This document shows positions 24,701 to 36,883 of a stretch of 64,000 bases of DNA, in pieces. Origin of the DNA: Panorpa germanica. Its lineage: Eukaryota > Arthropoda > Insecta > Mecoptera > Panorpidae. Below the pieces are notes generated by a model that saw nothing but the letters and a program-made list of their open reading frames with translations, was not told where the DNA came from and did no database searches. The stretch's first letter is position 1. Every line of letters begins with the position of its first letter. The stretch is from assembly GCA_963678705.1 (NCBI GenBank), contig OY783203.1:18334535-18398534 (forward strand). Reading direction: 5' to 3'. The position numbers were made by a program, and so were the translations under genes.

Positions 24701-26591
24701 CATTATAATATAAGATATTCTTATATGTTTGGTACTGAATTTTGTATGGCAGCGCGAAAACGGCTCCAGGGAAGTTTTTAAAAATTTCCTATTTTGTAGA
24801 GAAAAAAATTCTAAGACCTTTGGCGTTCCCGGATTTTTCCCTGAATTTCCTGGAAACCCGTAATTTTGGAAAAACTGGAAAAAAAGTGAGCCCTTTTTTG
24901 CTGTATTACTTTTAGTTGGTAAGAGATAGAAAGTTGAAATTTTGCATCTGTATTAAGGTATTCAATGATGACATTTCTCAAAAATTAGAAATTCAAAAAT
25001 TGAAAAAGGGGGGGTTGAAGAAATTCGGGGGCCCGGTAGGGAACTTTGGAGAAAGTTAATATTCTGGATTCTAGAATAATTAAGTATATTATCAATAAAA
25101 AAAAATTCAAAATTTCAAAATTTTATTGGGGGGCACGGGGGCAGTATTTGCCGAGAGTAAAAATTGTGCTAGAAAATTGAAATTTTGTATGTAGGCTAAC
25201 CTTGGTAACTTATTTACGAATCGAAAAAAAAAATCCCAAATTTTGAAAAAAAGTTGGTCAAATAACGCATAAATTGAAAATATTTTTTATTTTTATAAAA
25301 AAAATATATTTTGTAGTCAATTTATATGTGTGGCGAGTTTATTTATTATTTCAATTTAAAAATAGAACAGTGAAATATGAAATTTAATTACGAATTATTT
25401 TATTGGATTCAAATGATACACGCCAAAAAGACGTCGCATTGCAACGGGGGTAAACTCTAGCGATCTTATATTCTTATATGTTTGGTAGTAAATATTGTAT
25501 GGCAGCGCGAAAATGGCTCTGTCAATGTTATTGAAAATTGTCTATTTCGGAGAGAAAAAAATTCCAAGACTTTTGGCGTCCCCGGATTTTTCACTGAATT
25601 TCCTGGAAACCCGTAATTTGGGAAAAACTGGAAAAAAAGTGAGCCTTTGACATGATATTCAAGCCACACCCAAAAAACAGACGTCGCTTGCGACGGGGGT
25701 AAAAGCTAGTATATTGATAAAGTTGGTTACTAGAACCTCAAATGTTCAATTATTTTTTAATAACTCCTTATATGTTAAGAGATATTAACAATTAAAACAG
25801 TCATTTTGTCTCTTTAATTATTAAAGGGATTCAACGTTGTACACATTCCAAGTGCATGTGACATCACAATCCTTGTATAAGGTTACCATCCTTATAGCTC
25901 ATAAATCTCTGCAATATGTATTTATATATCAAAATATCAAATATTATTTACAGCTATTTCAAGAAACAATAAAATTCAAATATTATGTCTGCCTTAGCAG
26001 GGTTAAATAAAATAAAAACCTGTTATTCTTTGACTTGACTTGATTATTTGACTACCAACAGCTACAAAACATTACCCTAGCACTGACCTACTCAACAAAT
26101 AACTGACGTTGAAATGCATTTCACGTCATATAAATATGGCCGACCATCTCTAGCGCTAAAGCTACAATTCAAATTTTTAATTGCTATATCTCCGTCAATA
26201 TTTAGATGTTTAATAAAATAGACACTCCAATACACATTTATTAACATTAATTTCAATCAACAATTGAAAAATGGACCACTAAAAAATGAGGACACAAGCC
26301 CATTAATGGTTGGTGCCTAACCTTTTACGCCATATCAGAGCGCTGAAAATTGATAGTCAATACAAGGTGCTTGATAAGTTGGTAAGCCAAGAAGGAAGAA
26401 AAATCTAATAAACTCTTCAACTAAAGAAGTTTTTATTAATACCATTTACAGCAATTGATTTTTTTTACTTACTGGAATCTCACAACCAACATGAGGAGTT
26501 TTCTTACATTTAACAGAACAGTACTTGCTTGGAGGTGATTTTTCAAAAGCCGTAATGGCAACAACCATAGAACAAGACAACAATATCAAAT
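21768..26591 (-). CDS. CAP/SCP superfamily secreted protein (antigen 5/venom allergen-like), exons 2-6, 5' incomplete
   Basis: Five exons join in frame through GT...AG introns: 26591-26473, 23135-22953, 22881-22800, 22730-22571 and 22011-21768 (stop). Together they give about 261 residues. The first visible exon starts with a hydrophobic stretch (LILLSCSMVVAITA) that looks like the end of a signal peptide, then the Cys pattern KYCSVKC typical of insect antigen 5. CAP hallmarks follow: EHNRKR, WDEELELLA, VGQNLFES, ENFSQMIWAHT (CAP1) and FTCNYSVGGN (CAP2), with a C-terminal PIY...PASQC. The initiator Met lies in an upstream exon, because the reading frame is closed just before the acceptor at 26592-26593. 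Members are extracellular and occur in insect saliva, venom and other secretions; the role here is unknown. Two of the four usual CAP-cavity residues differ: Gln in VGQN where many CAP proteins have Glu, and Asn in ENFSQ where His is usual. Intron 2 (3.3 kb) and intron 5 are filled largely by transposons. Confidence 0.9.
22229..22532. mobile_element. MITE family L, copy 2, in CAP intron 5
   Basis: About 300 bp with ends CCCTACAAACAATTTG and GTTGTTTGTAGGG, inverted relative to copy 1. It is intact and lies in the intron between CAP exons 22730-22571 and 22011-21768. Confidence 0.82.
23661..26303. mobile_element. MITE family A, copy 4, split by a Helitron-like cluster, inside CAP intron 2
   Basis: The left part is 23661-23712 and the right part 25710-26303, both colinear with copy 3. 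The sequence TATATTGAT occurs once in the corresponding site of intact copies but on both sides of the insert here (23704-23712, 25710-25718). The whole element lies in intron 2 of the CAP gene. Confidence 0.85.
23713..25709. mobile_element. Nested Helitron-like cluster forming a long palindrome
   Basis: Arms 23932-24683 and 24716-25456 are near-perfect inverted repeats (about 750 bp each) around a 32-bp spacer. Each arm ends in a small hairpin (GTCGC...GCGAC), GGGGGTAAA and CT-rich end, matching Helitron 3' ends. Extra Helitron-like 3' ends lie at 23758-23790 and 23835-23870, and a short element runs from about 25462 to CTAG at 25706-25709 followed by T. No Rep/helicase sequence is present, so all copies are non-autonomous. 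Confidence 0.75.
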
Positions 26592-29532
26592 CTACAAAAT
26601 AATGCAGTCATTTTGTATATTGCTATACATATTCTCCTTTTTAAAATTATATTATGTATTTTCATTTTACCTCTCATCTTTATATAATTCAAAATATAGT
26701 TTCTGTATATTTGTTTGTACAATATTTTAATTTCTATAGGTTTACTGAAAAATATTTTGTATACTATATATTTTTTAGATTCATAAATTTTATCGCAAGT
26801 CGTGAGGATTCAATAAATTTTTATCAGTTAGTTAAAAGATACAAAGTTTCAGGGTATTGTTTACTTGGTTGTTTATAACAAAATGATTTCTATTCATTGT
26901 GCTGAGTCATGAAGAATCTGTAAGTCTGCAACAGTACTGCGATCCGTGACCCCCAACAAGGGTCACAGGAAAGTGTTTCCATCAGGTGTACAATATTAGT
27001 TTCAACCATTATTCTTACTAGTCCAAACGCAGAGCGATTTCAATTATTGATAGTTAAGTTATTCATGTTGCTGTTAATTCAGGCGTAGTATATGCTTATA
27101 AAAATATTTTACATACACTGCTAATTACTATTATGACAAAAACCCCTGTCAACGAATTTACAGTAAAACAGTGCGCCTGAATAGATAGCAATCCAAATAA
27201 CATAAAAACACGGATTACATTCCTCAAAGAAAACACTGTTTAGAATTCATAAAATATATTTTCTAATAAATATAATTTATTTGTTAAGGAGCACGCGTCA
27301 TGGTTTTTAATGATCTTATTAGTTAGTTTTAAAAACTATTTAATTTAAGTACTAAGAATTTTATAACATTGATATGTAGGAGAGGGAGAGGGACTAGGAT
27401 ATGGAGTATTATAAATGGGTAAAGCATCAATTAATAAAACAAAAACAGATATCAAAAGTTGTAACAAAATAACATTAAAAAATTGATTAAAATTGAACAC
27501 ACAATTATTAACTAATTAAAACATAATGATAAATGTAGCGGTTGGTTAAATATATAATAATTTTAAATAATTTATTTGATAAATCAATTATAAATAATTA
27601 TAAAATAAATGTCACCAAATGGAATGGCAATTTAAATTTAAATTTTATTTTTAAAATAGTCTTCACTGATTATTTTATTTTGCAGTTGAGTTGGCCCATT
27701 CTACAGAGCAGTCGTTCAAAGAATCTGAAACAATTTAAGGAAATATATAAGACAATTTCATTTTAGTTGTTTTTAATATACATTGACGACCTGTAACGAT
27801 GTGATCATTTAACTTTAAAAACTACCAACAAATCCGGAAAATATACCTTGGTCCAGGGATCGAACCCGAAGCCATAGTAATCAGGCAGTTAGCATAACGT
27901 CATAAATTTCAAACAAACTTCAGAAAAATAAAAAATGTCTAACATGTAGAAATGCAAGTATACACATAAAGCAAGTAAACATATAATATATGTAATACGA
28001 AATTCCTTTCTTTCAGTTTTTAAATGAGAAAGAATACTTCTAAATCAGCTGTAACGAAAATCATCTGATCGCCATGACCTTGTGGAAACAGGTCTGAGCG
28101 GAGTAAGCAAGGTCAGGATCGAAACGAATGCGAACTTCGTACGTCTTTCTACTCGTGTATATAAATGTAAAGAACATTGAACTTCTTCTGAAGCCTTATG
28201 TTCGACAAGGCCTAATTATCGTTGACCTATATAGTATGACGTAAAAGAAAATTAATTTATATTATTAGCATTTAAAGAAAGTTGTACAAATTACTGGCGA
28301 AAGTAAATCGAAACAATGACGTTTCCTTTATTGCTATTTATAGATTATTTTAGCTTCAAAATACTATTAAATGCAAAATATTTAATTGAAATATACATTA
28401 TTCTTCCACCACGCAAAAATACTTACCATCTATAAAACTAAAAACTAATACATGCATTAACAAAAAAAAAAAAATTACATATTTTTATCTAAAATTTTAA
28501 TAAAGTGTTAGGATATTATTTACAAGTCTATATATTTACATATTTACAAATAAAAATATTTTAAAGCAATTATAAAGAAATTGTTAAAAGAAAACAAAAC
28601 GATAGTATATAGACAGAATAAGAGCATTATATGCAGTCCTTGAATCATCCATTGTAGCTGCGATTAATTAAATTGTATCAAGAATAATATTTATTTAATT
28701 GCATATACATTTCTTCTAATCGGAGTTTGTGTTGTTGCTTAAACAATATTTCTAGGCTACTTTATTTATTTTAAAAGAAATAAGTATCAGTATTTCCTAA
28801 TTCAAGAACCAATGATTGCTTTGAATATAATAAACAAATACATATAAAAATTTATTTATTTATAATAAATAGAAAAAAGAAAAGCTCCTTGTGTATATAC
28901 TATTTTCAAAAATATTAAAACAATGAATATAAAATTTACATGCCTTTAAGTCCAAAACCAAATACTTCAAAGATATCGTGTATTAATTTATAAAGTAAGG
29001 TGCATTATTACTAATAGGTGCAGAAAATAATCAAACAATAAAAGGGATATACTAATAAACTTAACACAAATAATCATAACTTTATAGTCAGTTCAATATT
29101 ATCTAATAATAAAGTAAGTTAATTTATCTTCTTTAAATTAAATTAAAATATTTAATTTTTTTTTGTTCATAATTTGAAAATTATTTGAGATATAATGCTC
29201 GAGAGTTTTTATTAATTATTATAAATTTATGTATATATGGAATAATATAGATGATATATATAAGAATAATTAAATAATGAGGAGTAGAATTTCACGACAT
29301 CTATTAGTTCAATCCATAATAATTTAGCACAGATTTCAACCTATAGAACATGATTAGCTTAGAGACACAGAAATATATTATTCTCTTCAGCTAATCATAA
29401 TATTATTATATTATATGCTTAATTTAAATTTTTGGCTAAAATATCACCATTTTTAAGGCAAATTGAGATTTCTCTAAATAAATCTATATATAATACTATA
29501 GTTTTATGAACACAAAGAAATTAATAAATATT
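26592..29532. other. Intergenic region between CAP and MCT genes
   Basis: Very A+T-rich. It should contain the CAP promoter and first exon (minus strand, above 26592) unless intron 1 is longer, but a short first exon cannot be placed. A SINE head lies at 27815. Confidence 0.5.
27815..27905 (-). mobile_element. SINE head fragment
   Basis: Minus-strand tRNA-like head with B box GGGTTCGATCCCTGG. Too decayed to be a tRNA gene. Confidence 0.6.
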
Positions 29533-31075
29533 TTAAAGAATTGAATAGTTATAGCATCTTTGTTGTGGCCAATTTGTGTCATGATTATTAGTGCAAACAA
29601 TTTGACTATCAGGACAGCTTATATACAAATCAGGATAAGAAGGAGAAACTAGTTTAGAAGAATACTGCGAAGTTAAAAGCGGGGTGCTGGTGTACGTCCA
29701 GATACCTGCAGTTGGCAGTGAGTCTTTCCGTGATTCATCTTTCTGGAATCCGTTTCCAATTTTAATGTTATCTGAATTATCTGAAACAAATAATATATAA
29801 TGCAATGTTAATTTTAGGAGTTTGTTAGAGTAGTTGCATAATACCAGGCGTATAAATTACATGGTTTCATCTAATTTTGTTTTTATGTAGAAATAATTAA
29901 TACCATTTAATAAAAAAAAAAATGAAGAAATAGCGAGGTACCGTTTTGCCAATCTGCTTCAGCGAGTGGTTGACTGGATGCATCCCTCGTAGTCTCTCGG
30001 GGTTCTTCATCCTTGACGCATCGGACGAAGCACATCAAGATGGCTCCAATAATGGGTGGAATACCAGCGAGGATGAAGGGAATTTGATAAGATTTAGTAC
30101 TATCATAAATCATTCCGGCTATAGGTGGTCCAACAGTCAGTGGAATGGAGCATAAAGATAGAAGGAATCCAATTGCTTGTGTTGCTCCTTTTTGTCCACA
30201 AATATCAAAAGCAATGGGTCCTAATAAAGAGATGAAGCAACCATCGAATAATCCCATTGCAAGAGCAATGGCCAGGAGAACGTTGAAAGATGTTGTGAAC
30301 GGTAGGCAAATTGTAAGCACACCAATACTAACAAAAGATATTTGTTGCAACAAGATGCGATCCACACGTGGCATATCCGCTATGTAACCGAATATAAGTC
30401 GTCCAAGTCCTGATGTGATCCCAATACAAATAACCGGAAGGTTACCACTTTCTCCTTCGAAGGTATCCTCAACAAATTTAGCCATATGTACATAAGGAAC
30501 GAAATATCCAAAAAGAGCAGATGGAATTGCCAATGCCCAGATAACATACTTCTTCTTTTTCCAATTGTCAACATTGACAAAACGGTTGAACGTTTCCTTG
30601 AATGACAATTGAGTTTTCTTAGGTTCGACTGATTTTGGGATAGTTACAGTTTTGATGGGTTTGAATAAGAGTGCACAGAATATGACGAAGGAGGAGATCA
30701 GAGCAAGTACTCGTAGTGTAACTTCTAATCCTGCCGAGTGAACCAGCCGCTCGAGGACGATTGGCATGATCACAGTGAACGTGGAACTACCAGCCGTAAC
30801 GATACCATTAACTAAACCGAGGTACCGTTTGAAGTAGTGTCCTAGGATAGCAAGGGATGGAGTGTAAGCCAAGGCAGCTCCCAATCCGTACATTACTCCA
30901 TAGGTCAAATAGAGAGCTCCAATGCTGTGCGTTAGAAATGATGAGAGAAACATTCCTCCAGCAGCCAATAATCCTCCAAGAAGCGTAGTTTTCCTCAAGC
31001 CAATGAAGTCCGTCAATATACCGGCAACAGAGGAAAGGAAGAACGTTGTGCCAATGGTTAGAGATCCCACGAGAG
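29533..31075 (-). CDS. Monocarboxylate-transporter family carrier (SLC16, MCT8/MCT10-like), last two exons
   Basis: Two exons, 31075-29942 and 29780-29533, join in frame (AAC G|AT) across a 161-bp intron with a consensus GT donor and TTTGTTTCAG acceptor, giving 459 visible residues. The upstream exon begins after the acceptor TGTTTCAG at 31076, so the GTG at 31070 is an internal Val and not a start. The protein is a major-facilitator carrier. Hydrophobic segments fill residues 1-140; a basic cytosolic loop covers about 141-175; a second hydrophobic half covers 176-352; a polar C-terminal tail follows. The signatures GLVNGIVTAGSS (86-97), ALFGYFVPYVHM (about 186-197), GLFDGCFISLL (275-285) and TVGPPIAG (313-320) are those of the MCT8/MCT10 (aromatic amino acid/thyroid hormone) branch, which includes insect karmoisin-like carriers. 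The substrate cannot be read from sequence. The usual N-terminal segment with the G-W-G-W motif is missing, and I found no matching exon upstream within the window. Confidence 0.93.
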
Positions 31076-32014
31076 CTGAAACAGAACAAGATCTATAAAT
31101 ACTCGTATATGATTTGATAATAGAATATTTTGCATCATTTAAATTACGAAAGAGACTTGTTCTAACTTGTTTGGTTTAATAGACGAGTAAACTTTCTCAG
31201 TCAAGGTTACTCCCGCTGCGCTGCTGTAAATTTACTATATAAACACAACATAATTAAATTAGCATATCATTGAGACTATGAGCGAGTATACTCGTACGAG
31301 TTAAACAATTCATGCTGCGCACACGCGAATTAAATAAACAAATGCAATCAGCCGTTACATGGTGTTAGAAACATAGATTTAGAAGTTTCAAAACGATACT
31401 GGCCATTTTTATTTCTTAATGCATATTTAACCGATACTAACTACTGATTTTAAGGAATTATCTCTGAACAAAAGTGAAGACCAGCGATTATAGACTGATT
31501 CACTTTTATTACTTTCAATTGAAAATATTCTATACGGTAATTAACGAATTGGTGTATACTAAAATATCTCAATAACATGGGACCATTAAAAGTTTGAATA
31601 TATTACGAAACGACATTTGTATCATACTTTGATCATAATTGATACTTAAATTCCAGTCGTGGATCCAATATTTGCTTAATATAATATATTTTTTAAACTG
31701 GTTAATCATTGATCCAACCCATCTGATACCTGATTTCATGTAAATTTATTTATTGTTTTGATTAAAGATTTTAACTGTTAAATAGATTTGGTGGATTTAT
31801 TTTTCATATTATTTTTATGGTTTAAAATATGTGATGAAGGAATTACATCCCCATGGTTTCTTAGTTACAATACAGTAAATGATTAGATATTATTGCGTAA
31901 TCCAAACTGATAATCGGAGAGGATTACTTCCGGGCCACAATTGAATTAGAGCCATAGTTAAAGCCATATCATGGCGTATAAAGCATCATTTGATTAACCT
32001 TGTATTTGTTATAT
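31076..32014. other. Probable MCT intron or 5' flank
   Basis: The acceptor at 31076 shows that an intron starts here on the minus strand. No upstream MCT exon recognised. Confidence 0.55.
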
Positions 32015-32492
32015 ACCGTACACATACGTGCGACTGAAATATACGACATCCAATATTTGTTGAAATAAGTTGTACAATACGTCCACACTAGTGCAACATG
32101 CAACTTAATATGTCGGAACACAGTTTGTCAAGGATCTATTGTTTAGGTCTATTTCATTTGTCCATTCACTCTCCATTTTAATTTATTTACTAAACACAAC
32201 TAAAAAAAAAACGTCAACACACACTGAGATTATACTGGAGACTGAGTAGGTACTCGACCCTTTTGTTCGAGATCACATTCAAAACCGCAACACATTTGTG
32301 TTTCATAAAAATACTAACTAATTTTTTCATAAGTAATGGTTTTATTAGTGTCGCATGTTTAAGTCGCACTAGTCTGTACGTTAAAAGTACAACATATTTA
32401 GTACACTCATGTCTAAATAATGTCAACTTATGAATGAAAATATATAAATGTTGATTGTCGCATGTTTATGTTGCACTAGTGTGTACCATACT
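32015..32492. mobile_element. MITE family G, copy 1
   Basis: Inverted ends GTACACATACGTGCGAC and GCACTAGTGTGTAC; next inward is AACATGCGAC-type sequence. Interior shared with copies at 45550 and 63123. Confidence 0.7.
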
Positions 32493-32939
32493 TTATGTCA
32501 GACACTCATAAATCGTTACTTCCCATACGAAATTCAGAGGTGTTGTGGCATATCATACACAAATATTATTCGTGATATTATATGCATGAAAAAGTAACAC
32601 GTTTTTGTGGAAATAGATAATAGAAGAGCCTCAATCTCAAACCTTTCAACTTAGGTTCCACACATAGTTCTTCTATTTGTTATCATAATTATGGTCACCA
32701 TAAAATTAAATATATTGTTGATATTTAATCACGGGTTTGCCAATATTACAAAAAAGTAATTAGAGTTAGTGCTAATGATTTAAAAAATGATACACGCGTG
32801 ATTTATTATCGAGAATGTCGTAACAGATATAAAACCGAAGTACGTATGCAAATGCATTAAATTATATTCGTATTCTGTAAGGAGTGGGCCAAAAGTTGCA
32901 TAAGATATAATATAACGATTTTGTAGAACAAATAATTAA

Positions 32940-33461
32940 CAGCAGGATCAAATCAGCTAATAAATGTTTCTTTGGACTAAAAAAACAATTAAGGTCCAAA
33001 TTTATCAGCAGATCTAAACTGAGGCTATACAAGACACTTATACTACCTGGACATTAAACCTAGACACCCAGCGAGCTCTGGAAACTTTTGAAAGAAAAGT
33101 ATTAAGAACTATATTCGGGTCTGTTAAGGAACAAGGGTGCTGGCGAACCAGATATAATTATGAATTATATGGACTTTATAAACAACCTCAAGTTACACAG
33201 GTCATCCGAAGCAACAGACTGAGATGGCTTGGCCACGTCTGGAGATCCCCTGAAGACAATGTTACTAGATTATACACTTTTAACAACCCTACGGTATCCC
33301 GTACCCGAGGACGACCACCAACAAGATGGCTGGACGACACAGTAGAGGACATCAAAATTTTGGAAGTAAAAAACTGGCAAAGAGTTGCTTTGGACCGATT
33401 AAGTTGGAAGAAGCGTGCTGTTGAGGCAGCTAAGACCTGTAACAGGTTGTTACGCTCTTAA
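32940..33461 (+). pseudogene. Non-LTR retrotransposon (LINE) ORF2 3' end, decayed
   Basis: Reads in pieces as RIKSANKCFFGLKKQL, SKLRLYKTLILP, then FERKVLRTIFGS, RSNRLRWLGHVWRSPEDNV, RGRPPTRWLDDTVEDIK and LSWKKRAVEAAKTCNRLL before a stop at 33459-33461. The R-L-RW-LGHV and RGRP-x-x-RWxDD motifs are typical of the C-terminal end of insect endonuclease/reverse-transcriptase LINEs. The catalytic RT part is absent. Confidence 0.85.
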
Positions 33462-33946
33462 AGAAGAAGAATAAGAAGAACAAATAATAGTTTACACTTA
33501 CTTTTATATCATATCTTCATCGGTCCGCAAAAAGCAATAAGTCAAATTAAGATCTGTGGCTAACTTGAACCTAATCAAATGTTTGCCACTTTAATTTGAT
33601 ATTACTTCAAATTGTTATTTCAATTGCTAAGGATTCTTACTCGAGTAATCCACAAATTACGCCAGACAAATTTCATGGTTTTTTAACCTCCCCGTCAAAA
33701 TTGTTAAATATTGTCACGTCACATTTGAAACAAAATAATAAATAATTTTCTTCTAGTTTTATTTTGTTATGTAGTCTTGTTTTTTCAAGTCAAATTTTAT
33801 ATTAGATGTTATGTCACGATATTTATGACTCCTCTCCGCCCCCCTTGTCACATTTTTTGCCATTTCACCAAAATGTTTACAAAATTCTTTTAGAACTGCG
33901 ACTAATTAGTAAAGAACTGAGTAAAAATTACCATTCTTAAGTTCAC

Positions 33947-34160
33947 TTAAGTATCATTCCCACTCACTGTTTTAATATTTTAATCTAGATTTCAGGGTTT
34001 CAGAAAAGGCATTCCTTGTCACATTCTTGTTTTAATTTGAGTTTAGTTAATTAAGTTGGTGTGCATACGTCGTTAGTAATATAAATTTTGACAGTTCGAC
34101 AGTTGGACATAATTGAATGAGGAATAATTAAAATTGCTGTTTTTAATAACAACTTGTAAT
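33947..34160. mobile_element. piggyBac-like MITE (family E), partial copy
   Basis: Starts TTAAGTATCATTCCCACTC at 33947 and shares ATCTAGATTTCAGG and AATTTTGACAGTTCGACAG with the long copies. The right inverted repeat was not found. Confidence 0.65.
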
Positions 34161-34575
34161 AGAAATTGGGTTAAAATGAACGTGGGTTCTTGTAGCTTTA
34201 TAAAATAATTTAAAAATTTGTAACACACATAATAAAATAACATTCACAATTAATATTAATTTGGTTAGGATCTTTCAATTATTTTTAAAGTTTTTAGGAT
34301 GTGACTATTTTTTAATGGTCAGGATCTTTTCTAAAACATCATTTATGTTTAGTACCTATTTAATACACATAACACATGTAATACAAAACAGTGGTTATCG
34401 CAATTTTGTTATATTGTTACTCTCATGACCGACCCTTTGCCTTTAACTTATGACTTACTGGCAACACGTTTTCTACACCTGTGTGCAGACGTAAAATACA
34501 GTGTTATTACAGTATGTGATCAAACTGAGGGAATATTGTTTAAGGCGCTAACATTTAAATTAGAATAATTACATT

Positions 34576-34822
34576 CCAGTAAACATTTTGGAGTCACTTT
34601 GCCATCATATTGAAGATGCGTATGGTTTTTTTTGTCATGAAAGAAATCATATACAGTTCAGTTTGTAACAGTCGTTCATATAAAATGTCTATTTTATCAA
34701 CTACAAATGGCGAAACCACTCCATCTGAATACAAATGAAGATAAAGTTGATGCCAGCTATAATTGAAGTGTAATAATGATAGCAACGTCAAAAAGAAGGA
34801 CACATCACCAAATTGTTTACTG
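34576..34822. mobile_element. MITE family C, short form
   Basis: 247 bp with ends CCAGTAAACATTTTGGAGT and ACCAAATTGTTTACTG. The interior (ATTGAAGATGCGTATGG, TCAACTACAAATGGCG) differs from the long form. Confidence 0.8.
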
Positions 34823-35262
34823 TGATATTATCAATCTATTTGTTTACTTGTTTATTTAAGAAAACAATTAATTCTTCTTCATTGGCTTAATCATTTAATT
34901 TTTGCAACGTTTGACAGCTTCAAATTAATGATCCATACAGCATATACAATTTTATTATAACGCCATAAATTTCTTTTAAAAATTGTTTGACAGATAATCT
35001 ATATTATAATTAATAAATTCCAATTTATTATAATTATATGATATATTAGTTTAACTGTTAGAAATATTTTTCTAAGAAGACAATATGTAAACAATTCTAC
35101 GTACAAAGTTCATTTAAATAAATTGTTTGTTATCTTTGGAAAATAGCTTACACTAATTTTATGATTGTATGTATCTCTATCAGTGGTTCGATTAGCTAGT
35201 GAATTCCCCAGTCAACGAGTACCGTGGGGTCCTTTCGGCTCTTTCCACTTCAGTACTCCTTG

Positions 35263-35560
35263 CCCCAAATGACCATTCTTATGTTCACGTTTGATTTAAT
35301 TTACGTATTTATTTAATTTTTAAATCTAGATTTCAAGTTTGTCTTGCCTTTCCTTATGACATTCGTGTTTTAGTTTGAGTTTATCTAATTTACTTTGTGC
35401 GCATGCGTCGTTAGTAATATAAATTTTGACAGTTCAACAGTTGGACAAAATTGAATGCGGAATCAATAAAATTGCTGTATTTAATAGCAAATAGTAATAG
35501 AAATTGGGTTAAAATGTTCTTAAAATATGTCATATATTTAACAGCCAAATATTCATCTAA
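35263..35560. mobile_element. piggyBac-like MITE (family E), decayed copy
   Basis: Shares AATCTAGATTTCAAGTTTG, GTGCGCATGCGTCG and AATTTTGACAGTTCAACAG with other family E members, but both ends have decayed. Confidence 0.55.
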
Positions 35561-35635
35561 ACTTTTGACACATTCGTTTAAATAAAATAAAAGTTAGGTT
35601 ATTATATTTACTTATTATATATTATTTACTTATAT

Positions 35636-36275
35636 AGTGGTGTAGCGTGCCTTAGACGGGCCCTGTATCAAAATTTGTTGGGGGGCCCAAATGATGGGTA
35701 AAGATTTTTTACAAAAGGAACAAAAACGCTCGCATTGAATTAAAATAATTATATATAGATTAAACGTTATTACTTACAATAAACCTAGGAACTAAGCTAG
35801 CCAAACAATTCAAATCAAATATACACTTGTCTTGCATTTTGTTCGGCGAACTTATTTATTAAATCATTCATAGCTGAAGACGATTTCAGTTTTTCTAAAA
35901 TTTCAGCCTCTATAGACAATAGTATCAAGTATATATATGACAATAGTATCAAATAGCCTTTGCTGTCCCATAGAAGTGTTTAGATAATTTTTTATCAGTT
36001 TTTATTTCGAAAAATTAATTCAGCTGTTACAGTTGTAACCGGAAGGGTCAAGAATAGAAAGCATGCTGTTATTATCTCTGGAATTGAATTTTATCTTTTC
36101 GTAATTTTTTAATTGAAAACTTCCTTAGGCACGTTTTTTAGGGAAGTACGGTCTAAGAGTTTAAGTGAGATTGTAAATAACATTTTACGAATTTTTGTTT
36201 ACACACATTTCGGGCTCTTTAGCCCGGGGGCCCCGTATCATTGATATGGCTGATACAGCGGTAGCTATGCCCCTG
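35636..36275. mobile_element. Decayed hAT element
   Basis: The right end (CAGGGGCATAGCTACC read on the minus strand, near 36275) and the left end (AGTGGTGTAGCGTGCC near 35636) are imperfect inverted repeats, each followed inward by a G/C-rich GGGGGGCCC-type block. The inside holds transposase remnants. The target duplication is not clear. Confidence 0.6.
35823..36090 (-). pseudogene. hAT transposase dimerisation-domain remnant (ZMYM1-like)
   Basis: Minus-strand reading gives FLTLPVTTVTAEL, then stop-interrupted YL..TLLWDSKG, then LSIEAEILEKLKSSSAMNDL with a stop shortly after FAEQNARQVYI. This order (TLPVT..AE, S-T-M-x-Q, LSIE, final F-A) is the C-terminal dimerisation region of ZMYM1-like hAT proteins. 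Several stops make it a relic. Confidence 0.75.
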
Positions 36276-36883
36276 TATTTACTATAACATAAATAACATA
36301 AATGGCAAAAATTGTTAATTACGGGTAATAAACGTTCCGATAAGTTCATACTGTCAACGCATATGTTTACAGTACCTCGATCATGGTCAAAGTCAATATT
36401 CGAACGGTGTGATCTGTTCAATAACACTAAACCGAAAACGTTCAGCTTCGTCTAAGAATTTCAAATGATTATCGAATGTGCACGAACTTTGTATCACACA
36501 AAAGCCGAATATTCAGATCCTGAAGTACACACGTGTGGTCTATATATGAGTAATCACAATATGGTAATAAATATGATTTATTTATATGAAGCATGACTTT
36601 TGGACCACTCTGAATATAACTAGCATAACATTTATCATGTGATTGGATCGTTAATTAGATCGTTTATGTAATCGTTATACGTTAAAGAAAATCATTTTGA
36701 ATACTTTATGGATCAAGGACGATGCAAACTTATGAAGTCTATTAAATAAAATAGCCATTACCTTTAGAATAACTTCATGTAAAATATTTATTACTTAAAA
36801 CATATACATACTCGTATTTTATTATATATGATAGATAAATCCTAATCCTATAATGAATTAAATACTTCTATAATGATATAATG

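Noticed and set aside
26654..26878. Plus-strand 74-codon gene next to CAP exon
   Set aside because: Tyr/Phe/Ile-rich translation expected from A+T bias; no domain.
29946..30580. Open frames overlapping the MCT exon on other frames
   Set aside because: They are shadows of the MCT reading frame.
31068..31070. Start codon of the MCT gene at GTG
   Set aside because: It is five bases inside an exon that begins after a consensus acceptor. Family alignment needs sequence upstream, and GTG is not expected as a start here.
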